Origin: Burkholderia puraquae
GTDB taxonomy: Bacteria; Pseudomonadota; Gammaproteobacteria; Burkholderiales; Burkholderiaceae
DNA length: 64,000 nucleotides
Direction: 5' to 3'
NCBI RefSeq assembly: GCF_002099195.1
Contig: NZ_NBYX01000005.1
Location: 124,001 to 188,000 of the forward strand
Shown: piece by piece, positions 16,011 through 25,100 of the stretch
How positions within the stretch are numbered: position 1 is the first letter of the stretch
Layout: the number at the start of each line of letters is the position of its first letter
Program-made: the position numbers and the translations under genes
The notes under the pieces: generated by a model
What the model saw: the letters and a program-made list of their open reading frames with translations, nothing else
The model's database searches: none
What the model was told of the DNA's origin: nothing

Positions 16011-16898
16011 ATGAAAAGAAAAGCTTCAAAAGGCGGGGCGGCGCTGATGTCGATCGGCGCGGCTTTGAGCCTGTCAGGCTGTAATTTAGATGTACTAAAT
16101 CCGAAAGGAAGCGTGGGTGCTGCCGAAAAGGCGCTGATCGCGACGTCCACCTGGGCGATGCTGATCGTCGTCGTACCGGTGATCCTGCTCACGCTGTGGT
16201 TCGCGTGGCGTTACCGCGCGTCGAACCGCAACGCGACCTACGCGCCGAACTGGTCGCACTCGACCGCGATCGAGGTCGTGATCTGGACGGTGCCGACGCT
16301 GATCATCCTGTTCCTCGGCGTGCTCACGTGGAAGACCACGCACGAGCTCGACCCGTACAAGCCGCTCGAGTCGTCGGTGAAGCCGATCGACGTCGAGGTC
16401 GTCGCACTCGACTGGAAGTGGCTGTTCATCTATCCGGAACTCGGCATTGCGTCGGTGAACCAGCTTGCGATTCCGGTCGGCACGCCGGTGAACTTCCGCA
16501 TCACGTCGGATTCGGTGATGAACTCGTTCTTCATCCCGCAGCTTGGCGGCCAGGTCTATGCGATGGCCGGCATGCAGACGCGCCTGCACCTGATCGCCGA
16601 CGAACCCGGCAACTACGCGGGCACGTCTGCCAACTTCAGCGGCCGCGGCTTCTCCGACATGAAGTTCCGCACGCTCGCCGAGCCGCGCGAACAGTTCGAT
16701 GCATGGGTGCAGAAGGTGAAGGCGTCGCCGGATCGGCTCGATGCGACCGTGTACGGCACCGTCGCGCAGCCGAGCGAGAAGGCGCCCGTGCGCTACTTCT
16801 CGTCGGTCGATCCGCGGCTCTTCCACAACATCATCGCGAAATACAACGATGGCCACGTCCTCGACCTGAAGGACGCCGCCTGCGGCACGAAGGGGTAA
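16011..16898 (+). CDS. cyoA: Cytochrome bo3 ubiquinol oxidase subunit II
   Basis: 295 residues. A lipoprotein signal peptide with lipobox LSGC places the mature N-terminus at Cys near residue 24. Two membrane helices follow ([39 protein letters not shown]), then a periplasmic cupredoxin-like domain. The copper-A cysteines of cytochrome c oxidases are absent; instead the quinol-oxidase signature [20 protein letters not shown] is present. It assists quinol electron transfer to subunit I. A GTG one codon earlier is in frame; ATG 16011 is preferred. First gene of cyoABCD. Confidence 0.95.
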   Translation: MKRKASKGGAALMSIGAALSLSGCNLDVLNPKGSVGAAEKALIATSTWAMLIVVVPVILLTLWFAWRYRASNRNATYAPNWSHSTAIEVVIWTVPTLIILFLGVLTWKTTHELDPYKPLESSVKPIDVEVVALDWKWLFIYPELGIASVNQLAIPVGTPVNFRITSDSVMNSFFIPQLGGQVYAMAGMQTRLHLIADEPGNYAGTSANFSGRGFSDMKFRTLAEPREQFDAWVQKVKASPDRLDATVYGTVAQPSEKAPVRYFSSVDPRLFHNIIAKYNDGHVLDLKDAACGTKG

Positions 16899-16901
16899 CG
16901 C

Positions 16902-18908
16902 ATGTTCGGCAAACTCACACTATCGGCGATCCCGTTCGATCAGCCCATCATCATGGGGGCAGGCGCCTTCATGGGGCTGGTCGTGCTGGGCATTCTCGCC
17001 GCGCTGACGATCACCGGCCGGTGGAAATGGCTGTGGACGGAATGGCTGACCACGGTCGACCACAAGAGACTCGGCGTGATGTACATCATCGTCGCGCTGA
17101 TCATGCTGCTGCGCGGCTTCGCCGACGCGATCATGATGCGCATGCAGCTCGCGCTCGCGTACAACGGGCCCGGCTACCTGCCGCCGCACCACTATGACCA
17201 GGTCTTCACGGCACACGGCGTGATCATGATCTTCTTCATGGCGATGGTGTTCATGGTCGGCCTGATGAACCTGATCGTGCCGCTGCAGATCGGCGCGCGC
17301 GACGTCGCGTTCCCGTTCATCAACTCGCTGTCGTTCTGGATGACGGCTGTCAGCGCGATCCTGATCAACGTGTCGCTCGTGATCGGCGAATTCGCACAGA
17401 CGGGCTGGCTTGCCTATCCGCCACTATCGGAGCTGCAGTTCAGTCCGGGCGTGGGGGTCGACTACTACCTGTGGGCGCTGCAGATCTCGGGCGTCGGCAC
17501 GCTGCTGACCGGCGTGAACTTCTTCGTGACGATCATCAAGATGCGCGCACCGGGCATGACGCTGATGAAGATGCCGGTGTTCACGTGGACGGCCCTCTGC
17601 ACGAACGTGCTGATCATGGCGTCGTTCCCGATCCTGACCGCGACGCTCGCGCTGCTCGGCCTCGACCGTTACCTCGGCATGCACTTCTTCACGAACGAGG
17701 CCGGCGGCAACGCGATGCTGTACCTGAACCTGATCTGGGCGTGGGGTCACCCGGAGGTGTACATCCTGATCCTGCCGGCGTTCGGCATTTTCTCGGAAGT
17801 CATCGCGACGTTCGCGAAGAAGCCGCTGTTCGGCTACAAGACGATGGTGTACGCGACCTGCGCGATCATGGTGCTGTCGTTCCTCGTGTGGCTGCACCAC
17901 TTCTTCACGATGGGCTCGGGTGCGAACGTGAACGCGTTCTTCGGCATCATGACGATGATCATCGCGATCCCGACCGGCGTGAAGGTGTTCAACTGGCTGT
18001 TCACGATGTACCGCGGCCGGATCGAATTCACGACGCCCGTGCTGTGGACGATCGGCTTCATGGTCACGTTCACGCTCGGCGGCATGACCGGCGTGATGAT
18101 GGCGATTCCCGGCGCGGACTTCGTGCTGCACAACAGCCTGTTCCTGATCGCGCACTTCCACAACGTGATCATCGGCGGCGTACTGTTCGGCTATCTCGCG
18201 GGCTTCAACTACTGGTTCCCGAAGGCATTCGGCTTCAAGCTGAACGAGAAGCTCGGCAAGGCTGCGTTCTGGTTCTGGCAGGTCGGCTTCTACGTTGCGT
18301 TCGTGCCGCTCTACGTGCTCGGCTTCATGGGCATGACGCGCCGGCTCAACCACTACGACAACCCGGCCTGGCATCCGTGGCTGCTGGTCGCCGCGTTCGG
18401 CGCCGTGCTGATCGCGGCCGGCATTGCGTGCCAGTTGCTGCAACTGGTGGTCAGCATCCGCAATCGCAACCTGCCCGAGTACCGCGACACGACGGGCGAT
18501 CCGTGGGGCGGCCGCACGCTGGAGTGGGCGACCTCGTCGCCGCCGGCCGACTACAACTTCGCGGTGATCCCGCAGGTGCGCACGCTCGACGCGTATGCGG
18601 ACATGAAGGCACACGGCGAAGGCCGGCCCAACCCGGCGGCGATCCGCGACATCCACATGCCGTCGAATACCTGTGCGGGCCTTGTGGTCGCGATCTTCAG
18701 CCTGGTGCTCGGCTTCGCGCTGGTGTGGCACATCTGGTGGATGGCGATCGGCGGGCTCATCGGGATCGTGGCGACGCTCGTGATCTACAGCTCGCGCGAT
18801 AACGACGGCTATTACATCCCCGCGTCGACGGTGCGGAAGATCGAGGACAAGCAGCCGACGCAGCGCGTGGCCGCGCGCGTCGACGACGTGGAACTGGAGG
18901 CCAACTGA
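16902..18908 (+). CDS. cyoB: Cytochrome bo3 ubiquinol oxidase subunit I
   Basis: 668 residues, the usual length for CyoB. This heme-copper catalytic subunit reduces O2 to water with ubiquinol and pumps protons. The ligand motifs are present: [11 protein letters not shown] for the low-spin heme His, [14 protein letters not shown] for the CuB His and cross-linked Tyr, WLHHFFTMG for the paired CuB His, and HFHNVIIGG for the heme b and o3 ligands. About 15 membrane helices. It starts 3 bp after cyoA and its TGA overlaps the cyoC start (ATGA-type overlap), so the four genes form one operon. Confidence 0.97.
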   Translation: MFGKLTLSAIPFDQPIIMGAGAFMGLVVLGILAALTITGRWKWLWTEWLTTVDHKRLGVMYIIVALIMLLRGFADAIMMRMQLALAYNGPGYLPPHHYDQVFTAHGVIMIFFMAMVFMVGLMNLIVPLQIGARDVAFPFINSLSFWMTAVSAILINVSLVIGEFAQTGWLAYPPLSELQFSPGVGVDYYLWALQISGVGTLLTGVNFFVTIIKMRAPGMTLMKMPVFTWTALCTNVLIMASFPILTATLALLGLDRYLGMHFFTNEAGGNAMLYLNLIWAWGHPEVYILILPAFGIFSEVIATFAKKPLFGYKTMVYATCAIMVLSFLVWLHHFFTMGSGANVNAFFGIMTMIIAIPTGVKVFNWLFTMYRGRIEFTTPVLWTIGFMVTFTLGGMTGVMMAIPGADFVLHNSLFLIAHFHNVIIGGVLFGYLAGFNYWFPKAFGFKLNEKLGKAAFWFWQVGFYVAFVPLYVLGFMGMTRRLNHYDNPAWHPWLLVAAFGAVLIAAGIACQLLQLVVSIRNRNLPEYRDTTGDPWGGRTLEWATSSPPADYNFAVIPQVRTLDAYADMKAHGEGRPNPAAIRDIHMPSNTCAGLVVAIFSLVLGFALVWHIWWMAIGGLIGIVATLVIYSSRDNDGYYIPASTVRKIEDKQPTQRVAARVDDVELEAN

Positions 18909-19516
18909 TGTTGCAGAAAACCTTGAGTGCAACCCTGCTCGAGCACGACGACCATCCGCCGTCGCATTCGGTGTTCGGGTTCTGGCTGTACCTGATGACC
19001 GACTGCGTGATCTTCGCGGCGCTGTTCGCGACGTTCGCGGTGCTCGGCCAGCAGTATGCGGGCGGCCAGACCGCGAAGGAACTGTTCGACATTCCGGGCG
19101 TCGCGGTGGAAACCGCTGCGCTGCTGCTGTCGAGCATCACGTACGGTTTCGCGATGCTCGCCGCCTACAAGCAGCGGCGCGGCGCGCTGCTCGCGTGGCT
19201 CGCGGTGACGTTCGTGCTCGGCGCGGCGTTTCTCGTGATGGAACTGCGCGAGTTCTCGCACCTGATCGCGGAAGGCGCGGGCCCGCAGCGCAGCGCGTTC
19301 CTGTCGGCGTTCTTCACGCTGGTCGGCACGCACGGGCTGCACGTGACGGCCGGCCTGCTGTGGATGATCGTGCTCGCCGGGCAGATCGTGTTCCGCGGCG
19401 GCGACCTGACCGATCGCGACCTGCGGCGCCTGACGTGCCTGAGCCTCTTCTGGCACTTCCTCGACATCGTGTGGATCTGCGTGTTTTCCTTTGTCTATCT
19501 CGCGAGCGTGATCTAA
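18908..19516 (+). CDS. cyoC: Cytochrome bo3 ubiquinol oxidase subunit III
   Basis: 202 residues with five membrane helices, the CyoC layout. Family features include FGFWLYLMTDCVIFAALFA near residue 25, a helix ending MELREFSHLIAEG, and the closing helix HFLDIVWICVFSFVYLASVI. Subunit III stabilises the oxidase core and has no redox centre. It overlaps the cyoB stop by one base and abuts cyoD. Confidence 0.94.
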   Translation: MLQKTLSATLLEHDDHPPSHSVFGFWLYLMTDCVIFAALFATFAVLGQQYAGGQTAKELFDIPGVAVETAALLLSSITYGFAMLAAYKQRRGALLAWLAVTFVLGAAFLVMELREFSHLIAEGAGPQRSAFLSAFFTLVGTHGLHVTAGLLWMIVLAGQIVFRGGDLTDRDLRRLTCLSLFWHFLDIVWICVFSFVYLASVI

Positions 19517-19849
19517 ATGGCCCATTCGCATTCGTCTCAACTCGAAGAAGGGCACGGCAGTGTCGGCGGCTACGTCGCCGGTTTCATCCTGTCGGTGCTG
19601 CTCACGGCCGCGTCGTTCGGCCTCGTGATGGGTGGCGTGCTGTCGCCGCACGCGTCGCTGATCGCGCTTGCCGTGCTCGCGTTCGTGCAGATCGTCGTGC
19701 ACCTCGTGTACTTCCTGCACATGAACGGCTCGTCGGGCCAGCGCTGGAACGTGATGGCGTTCAGCTACACGGTGCTGACCGCAGCGATCCTGATCGTCGG
19801 CACGCTGTGGGTGATGCACAACGTCAGCATGAACATGATGTCGCGCTGA
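19517..19849 (+). CDS. cyoD: Cytochrome bo3 ubiquinol oxidase subunit IV
   Basis: 110 residues with three membrane helices (YVAGFILSVLLTAASFGLV; LIALAVLAFVQIVVHLVYFL; NVMAFSYTVLTAAILIVGTL) and a His-rich N-terminus MAHSHSSQLEEGHG. Small assembly and stability subunit of the bo3 oxidase. Its start codon directly follows the cyoC stop. A strong terminator lies 47 bp after it, and no cyoE (heme O synthase) follows, unlike in E. coli; heme O must be made from a gene elsewhere. Confidence 0.92.
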   Translation: MAHSHSSQLEEGHGSVGGYVAGFILSVLLTAASFGLVMGGVLSPHASLIALAVLAFVQIVVHLVYFLHMNGSSGQRWNVMAFSYTVLTAAILIVGTLWVMHNVSMNMMSR

Positions 19850-19895
19850 GCGGCATCGCGGCGCAGTGGTCGGTATCCATGCGCTTTCATGCACG

Positions 19896-19926
19896 AAAGG
19901 CGGCACGCGAGTGCCGCCTTTTTTGC
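19896..19926 (+). terminator. Rho-independent terminator after cyoD
   Basis: An 11-bp stem AAAGGCGGCAC / GTGCCGCCTTT with GCGA loop, running into a T tract. It closes the cyo operon and stands between cyoD and the convergent DUF4148 gene. Confidence 0.85.
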
Positions 19927-19958
19927 TTTTCCCGGCCGCGTCGCGCCGGTCGGCGGGA

Positions 19959-20258
19959 TCAGTGCCGCGTGCCCGCGTCGGCCGTCAGCGCATGCGTGCA
20001 GTCCGCACGGTACTCGGCGGCGAGCCGATGTTTCGCACCGTCGAGATCGTCGGGGTAGTAGGGGCTCGCGTGCGCGGGATCGTAGCCGACCTGTTCGAGT
20101 TCGGTCAGCTCGCGTACGAGGTCCGCATGCGTGACGTCGTGGCCGGTGTGGACGAACGGATAGGCGTTGCATTCCTGCGGTGTCAGGTGAGGTGCCGCGA
20201 ACGCGGCGGTGCTGGCGCATGCGAGCAGCATGCAGGCGACGGTAGTCGACAGTTTCAT
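19959..20258 (-). CDS. Secreted DUF4148 protein
   Basis: 99 residues. A clear signal peptide (MKLSTTVACMLLACASTAAFAA) leads to a mature part of about 78 residues with the DUF4148 pattern: DLVRELTELEQVGYDPAHASP followed by YYPDDLDGA. Two Cys in the mature part (QECNA, RADC) could form a disulfide. DUF4148 proteins are small periplasmic or outer-envelope proteins abundant in Burkholderiaceae; the function is unknown. GGAG precedes the start. It is transcribed divergently from the two-component system, with two copies of the TGAAAC-type motif between them. Confidence 0.8.
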   Translation of the reverse strand: MKLSTTVACMLLACASTAAFAAPHLTPQECNAYPFVHTGHDVTHADLVRELTELEQVGYDPAHASPYYPDDLDGAKHRLAAEYRADCTHALTADAGTRH

Positions 20259-20339
20259 CCGGTAGCTCCTGGTTGCGCGGCCCGATGCCGCATGACGTCA
20301 GCGTAGGCGGCGTGCACGACGGGGCGGGCGACGCACGGA

Positions 20340-20353
20340 TGAAACATGTTTCA
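20340..20353. promoter_or_regulatory. Candidate response-regulator site 1 (perfect palindrome)
   Basis: TGAAACATGTTTCA, preceded by CGGA. It lies about 41 bp upstream of a TACGCT -10-like hexamer (20305-20300, minus strand) for the DUF4148 gene starting at 20258. One of four similar sites in this locus. Confidence 0.55.
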
Positions 20354-20374
20354 CCCGTGCGCCAGGGCACCGGA

Positions 20375-20388
20375 TGAAGCATTTTTCA
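20375..20388. promoter_or_regulatory. Candidate response-regulator site 2
   Basis: TGAAGCATTTTTCA, again preceded by CGGA, 35 bp from site 1. It lies about 36 bp upstream of a TACGAT -10-like hexamer (20417-20422) for the response-regulator gene starting at 20475. This would suit autoregulation. Confidence 0.55.
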
Positions 20389-20474
20389 TGTAACGCCCGA
20401 CGGCGATCGGGGCGTCTACGATAGTCGCGGGCGCATTGCGTGCGCCCGTCATGACGTTCATTGCGAGGGCAACC

Positions 20475-21149
20475 ATGCGAGTACTGACGGTCGAGGACGA
20501 TGCGGTGACCGCGAACGAAATCGTCGGCGAGCTGACCGCGCGCGGGTTCGAGGTCGACTGGATCGACAACGGCCGCGAAGGAATGCTGCGCGCGATGAGC
20601 GCGTCGTACGACGCGATCACGCTCGACCGGATGCTGCCGGGCGCGGACGGCCTCGCGATCCTGACCGCGATGCGCACGGTCGGCATCGATACGCCGGTGC
20701 TGATGCTGAGCGCGCTCGGTGATGTCGACGAGCGCATCCGCGGGCTGCGCGCGGGCGGTGACGACTACCTGACGAAGCCGTTCGATTCCGGCGAGCTGAG
20801 CGCGCGCATCGAGGTGCTGCTGCGCCGCCGGCAGGCATCGGGCGTGCCGCAGCAGACGCTGCTGAAAGTCGGCACGCTCGAACTCGACCTCATTTCGCGC
20901 TGCGCGCGCCGCGGCGGCGACGAGATTCCGCTGCTGCCGACGGAATTCCGCGTGCTCGAATTCATGATGCGCAATGCGGGCCAGACGATTACGCGCACGA
21001 TGCTGTTCGAGACCGTATGGGGCTATCACTTCGATCCCGGCACCAACCTGATCGACGTCCACATGGGCCGGCTGCGCAAGAAGATCGATCCGCCCGGCGT
21101 GCAACCGATGATCCAGACGGTGCGCGGCTCGGGCTACATGCTCGCGTGA
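20475..21149 (+). CDS. OmpR-family response regulator
   Basis: 224 residues. The receiver domain (1-115) has the acidic pair in MRVLTVEDDAV, the phospho-acceptor Asp in YDAITLDRMLPGADG near 51, and the conserved Lys in DDYLTKPFDSGEL near 101. The C-terminal winged helix (125-222) shows ELDLISRCARRGGDEIPLLP, then EFRVLEFMMRNAGQTITRTM and VRGSGYML. The start at 20475 is set by GAGGG six bases upstream. The sensor kinase gene follows 11 bp downstream. The motif pair just upstream and similar motifs before the efflux and DUF4148 genes suggest its regulon. Signal unknown. Confidence 0.92.
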   Translation: MRVLTVEDDAVTANEIVGELTARGFEVDWIDNGREGMLRAMSASYDAITLDRMLPGADGLAILTAMRTVGIDTPVLMLSALGDVDERIRGLRAGGDDYLTKPFDSGELSARIEVLLRRRQASGVPQQTLLKVGTLELDLISRCARRGGDEIPLLPTEFRVLEFMMRNAGQTITRTMLFETVWGYHFDPGTNLIDVHMGRLRKKIDPPGVQPMIQTVRGSGYMLA

Positions 21150-21160
21150 CGGAGGCGGGA

Positions 21161-22552
21161 ATGGACGCGGCTCGCGCGGCGAACTTCACGCGCCGCTGGC
21201 ACACGACGACGTTTCGCTGGCTGTGCGCGTATGCGGCGATCTTCTCGGTGTCGCTGCTGCTGCTCGCGGGCGTGATCAACGTGGCCGCGACGCACACGAT
21301 GACGCGCGATACCGACGAGGTGCTCGCGTGGCAGCTGATCTATTTCGATTCGATCCCCGATGCCGAACTGCCGCTCGCGATCCACCGGCGGCTCGAGCAC
21401 GAGCACATGCATACGAGTTTCTACGGGTTGTTCGACGCGGCCGGGCGCCGCGTGGCCGGCGACATCGCGACACTGCCCGCGCTGCGCACGGATCGCGACG
21501 GACGCACGCTGAATCGCACGCTCGCGCCGCTCGACGGCCAGCCCGCGCCGATCACGCGCGCGATGGCCGTGCGCCGCGACAACGGGATGACGCTGGTCGT
21601 CGCGCGCGACCTGTCGCATTTCATCCAGATCCGCGATGTCGCGATCCGCGGGCTCGTGATCGGCGGCGTGATGATCCTGATCGCGGGCATCGCGGGCGGC
21701 AGCATGCTCGGCATGCGGCAGATGCGCCGCGTCGCCGCGATCCGGCGCGTCACGCGGCAGATCGCCGAGGGCGATCTCGGCAAGCGGCTGCCGGTCGGAC
21801 GCTACGACGAACTCGACTTGCTCGCGCATCTCGTGAACCACATGCTCGACGAAGTCGAGCGGCTGATGGGCGAGGTGCGTCATACCTGCGACGGTATCGC
21901 ACACGACCTGCGCACGCCGCTCGCACGCGTGCACACGATGCTGGCCCGGCTCGCGGAGCAGCCGTTTTGCGCGGACGACCCTGCATCGTCGGCACTGCTG
22001 GCGTCGGCGCGCGACGAGACCGACCGGCTGCTCGAGCGCTTTCGCGCGATGCTGCGCATCTCCGAGATCGGCACGCTGAGCCGGCGCGGCGGCTTTGCCG
22101 CGGTCGACGTCGCGGCATTGCTGCGCGACGTATGCGAACTCTACGAACCGCTGGCCGAAGCCGTCGACGTGTCGTTCGAACTCGACGCGACACCGGTCGA
22201 CCGGATTCATGGCGATCGCGCGTTGCTGTTCGAGGCATTCAGCAATCTCGCGGACAACGCAATCAAGTTCACGCCGCCCGGCGGCCGCGTGCGCGTCGCC
22301 CTCCATGCGACGCCGAGCGGGCCGCTCGTGCGGTTCGAAGACACCGGGCCCGGCATCCCGCCCAGTGAACGCGACGCGGTGCTCGAGCGTTTCTATCGTG
22401 GCGAACGCACGCGCCATGTGAGCGGCTCGGGGCTTGGACTGAGCATCGTCTCGGCGGTGATGCGCGTGCACGGCTTCGCGTTGCAGATCGGCGATTCATC
22501 ACTGGCCGGTGCGGCGATCACGGTCGAGTGCTGGCCGCGCTCGCTCGCATGA
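21161..22552 (+). CDS. Sensor histidine kinase
   Basis: 463 residues. Membrane helix 1 (LCAYAAIFSVSLLLLAGVIN, near 17-38), a periplasmic sensor loop of about 125 residues, helix 2 (LVIGGVMILIAGIAGGSMLG, near 165-185), then a HAMP domain. Phospho-acceptor His in AHDLRTPLARVHTML near 248; N box NLADNAIKFTPPGG; G1 DTGPGIP; G2 GSGLGLSIV. The architecture is that of metal- and cationic-stress-sensing EnvZ/CusS-like kinases, but the signal is not readable from sequence. GGAGG sits six bases upstream of ATG 21161; a GTG at 21146 is a weaker alternative. Cognate of the upstream regulator. Confidence 0.93.
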   Translation: MDAARAANFTRRWHTTTFRWLCAYAAIFSVSLLLLAGVINVAATHTMTRDTDEVLAWQLIYFDSIPDAELPLAIHRRLEHEHMHTSFYGLFDAAGRRVAGDIATLPALRTDRDGRTLNRTLAPLDGQPAPITRAMAVRRDNGMTLVVARDLSHFIQIRDVAIRGLVIGGVMILIAGIAGGSMLGMRQMRRVAAIRRVTRQIAEGDLGKRLPVGRYDELDLLAHLVNHMLDEVERLMGEVRHTCDGIAHDLRTPLARVHTMLARLAEQPFCADDPASSALLASARDETDRLLERFRAMLRISEIGTLSRRGGFAAVDVAALLRDVCELYEPLAEAVDVSFELDATPVDRIHGDRALLFEAFSNLADNAIKFTPPGGRVRVALHATPSGPLVRFEDTGPGIPPSERDAVLERFYRGERTRHVSGSGLGLSIVSAVMRVHGFALQIGDSSLAGAAITVECWPRSLA

Positions 22553-22571
22553 CGGCGCCGGAGAACGGTCG

Positions 22572-23237
22572 ATGCGCATCCTGCTGATTTCCCCGCCGAA
22601 CCCGGAGGCCGCGCGGCTCGACAAGGCCTTTCGCGAGAGCACGCATGGCGTCGAACGCGTCGACGGATGGCGCGACGGCTGCTTCGTGGCGACCCAGGAG
22701 CGGTTCGATGCGATTGTGATCGTTGCGCCCGACCCGGTTGCCGGCCCGGCGATCCACGATGCGCTGCCGCAACTCGCCGCATCGGCCGGAGGCGCGACGA
22801 TTGCCGCGATCGTTGCCGGCACGACACCCGCGCAGCGCGCGCAGATGCTGCAGGCTGGCTGCGACGTATGTCTTGCGCATCCGTGTTCGTTCGTGGAACT
22901 GCACGAGCGGTTGCGCGCGCTGTGGCGCCGCACGGGCGTCATCGCGATGCGCGAGTCGGTCCGGCTCGACGCGGCTACGCGTGCACTCGAGGAGCGTGGC
23001 CGAAGGCTGGCGCTCAGCACACGGGAGTTCCGTCTCGTCGAATGCCTGCTGCGCGAATCGGGGCGACCGGTCGGGCGCGATGCCGTGCTGCGTTATGCAT
23101 GGGGCGATGCCGACGTCGAACCCGAGACGGTCAATGCGCTGGTCGTGCGGTTGAGGCGCAAGCTGGCCGCGCACGCGTTTTCCGCGCGCATCGAAACGGT
23201 CGCGCGATTCGGGTTCAGGTTCGACGCGGGCGGATAA
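22572..23237 (+). CDS. Atypical response regulator with a degenerate receiver
   Basis: 221 residues. The C-terminal OmpR-type winged helix is intact (LALSTREFRLVECLLRES, VNALVVRLRRKLAAH, ARIETVARFGFRF). The N-terminal half folds like a receiver but lacks its chemistry: MRILLISPPNPEAARL has no acidic pair, and the strand that should end in the phospho-Asp reads FDAIVIVAPDPV, with Val-Ala-Pro there. It is therefore likely phosphorylation-independent or a dimerisation partner. It starts 19 bp after the kinase stop in the same operon, so the locus encodes one kinase and two regulators. Confidence 0.78.
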   Translation: MRILLISPPNPEAARLDKAFRESTHGVERVDGWRDGCFVATQERFDAIVIVAPDPVAGPAIHDALPQLAASAGGATIAAIVAGTTPAQRAQMLQAGCDVCLAHPCSFVELHERLRALWRRTGVIAMRESVRLDAATRALEERGRRLALSTREFRLVECLLRESGRPVGRDAVLRYAWGDADVEPETVNALVVRLRRKLAAHAFSARIETVARFGFRFDAGG

Positions 23238-23310
23238 CGATGCCGTATCGCGCCGTGCTTGCGGATGGTACGCATGCCGCGCGTCGCGCGGCATGTTCGA
23301 TTGCGTGCGG

Positions 23311-23574
23311 TCAGTGTGAATAGAGTTCGCGGTTGAGCTGCGCGAGCTCGCCGTCGCGTTCGGCACGGACGAGTTGGCGATAGACCTGCGCCCGTGTCAG
23401 CGGCGTTGCCGGCCGTGCGCTCCATGCCTGTTGCGATGACGACAACGACGGCGCGGCCGCGGCCGCGGCGAACGTCTGCGGCGCCGTCGCGGCGTCGGGC
23501 TGCGTTGCGCTGGCCCGGCCGGGCAGCGCGACGCAGAGGGCGGAGAGCAGGGTGGCGAACATCAATGTCTTCAT
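23311..23574 (-). CDS. Small secreted DUF4148-like protein
   Basis: 87 residues. Signal peptide MKTLMFATLLSALCVALPGRASA, an Ala-rich linker (FAAAAAAPSLSS), and a C-terminal amphipathic segment LTRAQVYRQLVRAERDGELA, NRELY that matches the start of the DUF4148 motif but lacks the YNP/YYP part, so it is a short variant. The start at 23574 follows AAGGATCACGCC. It lies between the regulator operon (convergent) and the efflux operon (same strand), with its own motif copy upstream at 23674-23687. Function unknown. Confidence 0.65.
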   Translation of the reverse strand: MKTLMFATLLSALCVALPGRASATQPDAATAPQTFAAAAAAPSLSSSQQAWSARPATPLTRAQVYRQLVRAERDGELAQLNRELYSH

Positions 23575-23673
23575 GGCGTGATCCTTGTCGAAGGTCGAAG
23601 GCCGGTGTCGCGGGTGCGATGCCAGCCGGAAACACGTTATCGGGTGCGCCCATGCGGGCGCCCGGCGCGCCGA

Positions 23674-23687
23674 TGAAGAAACGTTCA
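23674..23687. promoter_or_regulatory. Candidate response-regulator site 3
   Basis: TGAAGAAACGTTCA, followed by TG as in site 2. It overlaps the stop codon of the efflux outer-membrane gene and lies about 40 bp upstream of a GATAAC -10-like hexamer (23641-23636, minus strand) for the small secreted protein starting at 23574. Confidence 0.45.
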
Positions 23688-25100
23688 TGAACGGGTGTCG
23701 TGCCAGCCGCCGCCGAGCGCGCGCACGAGCCCGACGGATGCCTGCAGGCGTCGGGCGTCGATGTCGAGCGACGCGATCTGCGTATCGAGTTCGGTCGTCT
23801 GGGCGGTGACCACGTCGAGATAGCTGACCGCGCCGTCGCGATAGCGCGACATCGCGAGTGCAAGCGAATGCCGCGCCGCGACGAGCGCGGCGTCGTCCTG
23901 GCCGGATTCGTCGCCGAGGCGGTGCAACTGCGCAAGATCGTCCTCGACTTCGCGGAATGCCTGGAGCACGACCGCGCGGTAGCGCGCCCCCTGTTCGTTG
24001 AACTGCGCACGCGCGTTGCGTACGCCGGCGGCACGCCGGCCCCCGTCGAACAGCGTCATCGCGAGACGCGGGCCGATCGACCAGATCTCGTTTGGCGCAG
24101 CGAGCCACGGTGAAAACGTATCGCTCTGGAACCCGGCGTCAAGGCCGAGCGACAGGTCGGGAAAGTACGCGGCGCGTGCGACGCCGATCCGCGCGTTCGC
24201 GGCCGCGACGCGGCGTTCCGCGGCGGCGACGTCGGGCCGGCGTTCGAGCAGCGTCGACGCGAGCCCTGTCGGAATCGACGGCACGCCCGGCAGCGCAGCA
24301 GCGCGCGGCAGCGAGAACGTCGACGCGGATTCCCCGACGAGTGCCGCGATCGCATGCTCGTCGAGCGCGCGACGCGCGGCGATGTCGGACGCACGCGCTT
24401 GTGCAAGCGCGAGTTGCGTTTGCGCCCGCGACACGTCGAGCCCCGACGCGAGGCCGCCGCGATGGCGACTGACCGTCAGTTGCCACGCCCGGCGGTACGT
24501 GTCGATCGTTTGCGCGAGCGTGTCCGCTTCCCGGTCGAGCCCTGCGAGGTCGAAGTAGGTGCTGGCGACGCCGGCCTGCAGGCTGAGCTGGACCGACGCG
24601 AGGTCGTCGTCGGCCGCCTGCGCATCGTCGCGGCCGGCCGCGACCGCGTTGCGGACCTTGCCCCACAGATCGACGTCGTAGCCGAAGCCCGCTTCGAGCG
24701 TGTTCGACTCATAGGTGTCGGGCTGGCCGCTGCCGCGCAGCGGCCGGCGCGCGGACTGGCGGTCGCGGTCGGTCTCCGCATCGATGCCCACGGTCGGCAG
24801 CAATGCCGCATGCGCCTCGTCGAACAGCGCAGCCGCTTCGTCGTGCCGCGCGACGGCAGCGGCGAGATCGGGATTCGCGCGCATGACGAGCGGTTCGAGC
24901 CGGTCGAGTGTCGCGTCGCCGTACACGCGCCACCAGCCGTCACGCGGCAGGCGATCGGCCGGTGCGGCGTCGACCCACGCGCCCGTTTCGCGAAACGCGG
25001 TCGGCACGGGAACGGCCGGTGCGCGATAGGTTGGCGCCAACGAGCAGCCGGCGAGCAGCGCGACGCTGCCCAGCAATCCAGCGAGCAGACGGTCAGCCAT
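23685..25100 (-). CDS. RND efflux outer-membrane factor, lipoprotein (NodT/OprM type)
   Basis: 471 residues. N-terminal lipobox LLAGCSLAPTYRAP, then the two tandem OEP domains of TolC-like channels with long coiled helices (DLAAAVARHDEAAALFDEA; LQAGVASTYFDLAGLDREAD; ERRPDVAAAERRVAAANARI). GFGYDVDLWGKVRNAVAAGR is the usual Y/D-x-DLWG signature. It forms the outer-membrane exit duct of the tripartite pump. ATG 25100 is chosen because GGAG lies seven bases upstream; it overlaps the adaptor gene by 8 bp. Last gene of the permease-adaptor-channel operon. Confidence 0.92.
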   Translation of the reverse strand: MADRLLAGLLGSVALLAGCSLAPTYRAPAVPVPTAFRETGAWVDAAPADRLPRDGWWRVYGDATLDRLEPLVMRANPDLAAAVARHDEAAALFDEAHAALLPTVGIDAETDRDRQSARRPLRGSGQPDTYESNTLEAGFGYDVDLWGKVRNAVAAGRDDAQAADDDLASVQLSLQAGVASTYFDLAGLDREADTLAQTIDTYRRAWQLTVSRHRGGLASGLDVSRAQTQLALAQARASDIAARRALDEHAIAALVGESASTFSLPRAAALPGVPSIPTGLASTLLERRPDVAAAERRVAAANARIGVARAAYFPDLSLGLDAGFQSDTFSPWLAAPNEIWSIGPRLAMTLFDGGRRAAGVRNARAQFNEQGARYRAVVLQAFREVEDDLAQLHRLGDESGQDDAALVAARHSLALAMSRYRDGAVSYLDVVTAQTTELDTQIASLDIDARRLQASVGLVRALGGGWHDTRS

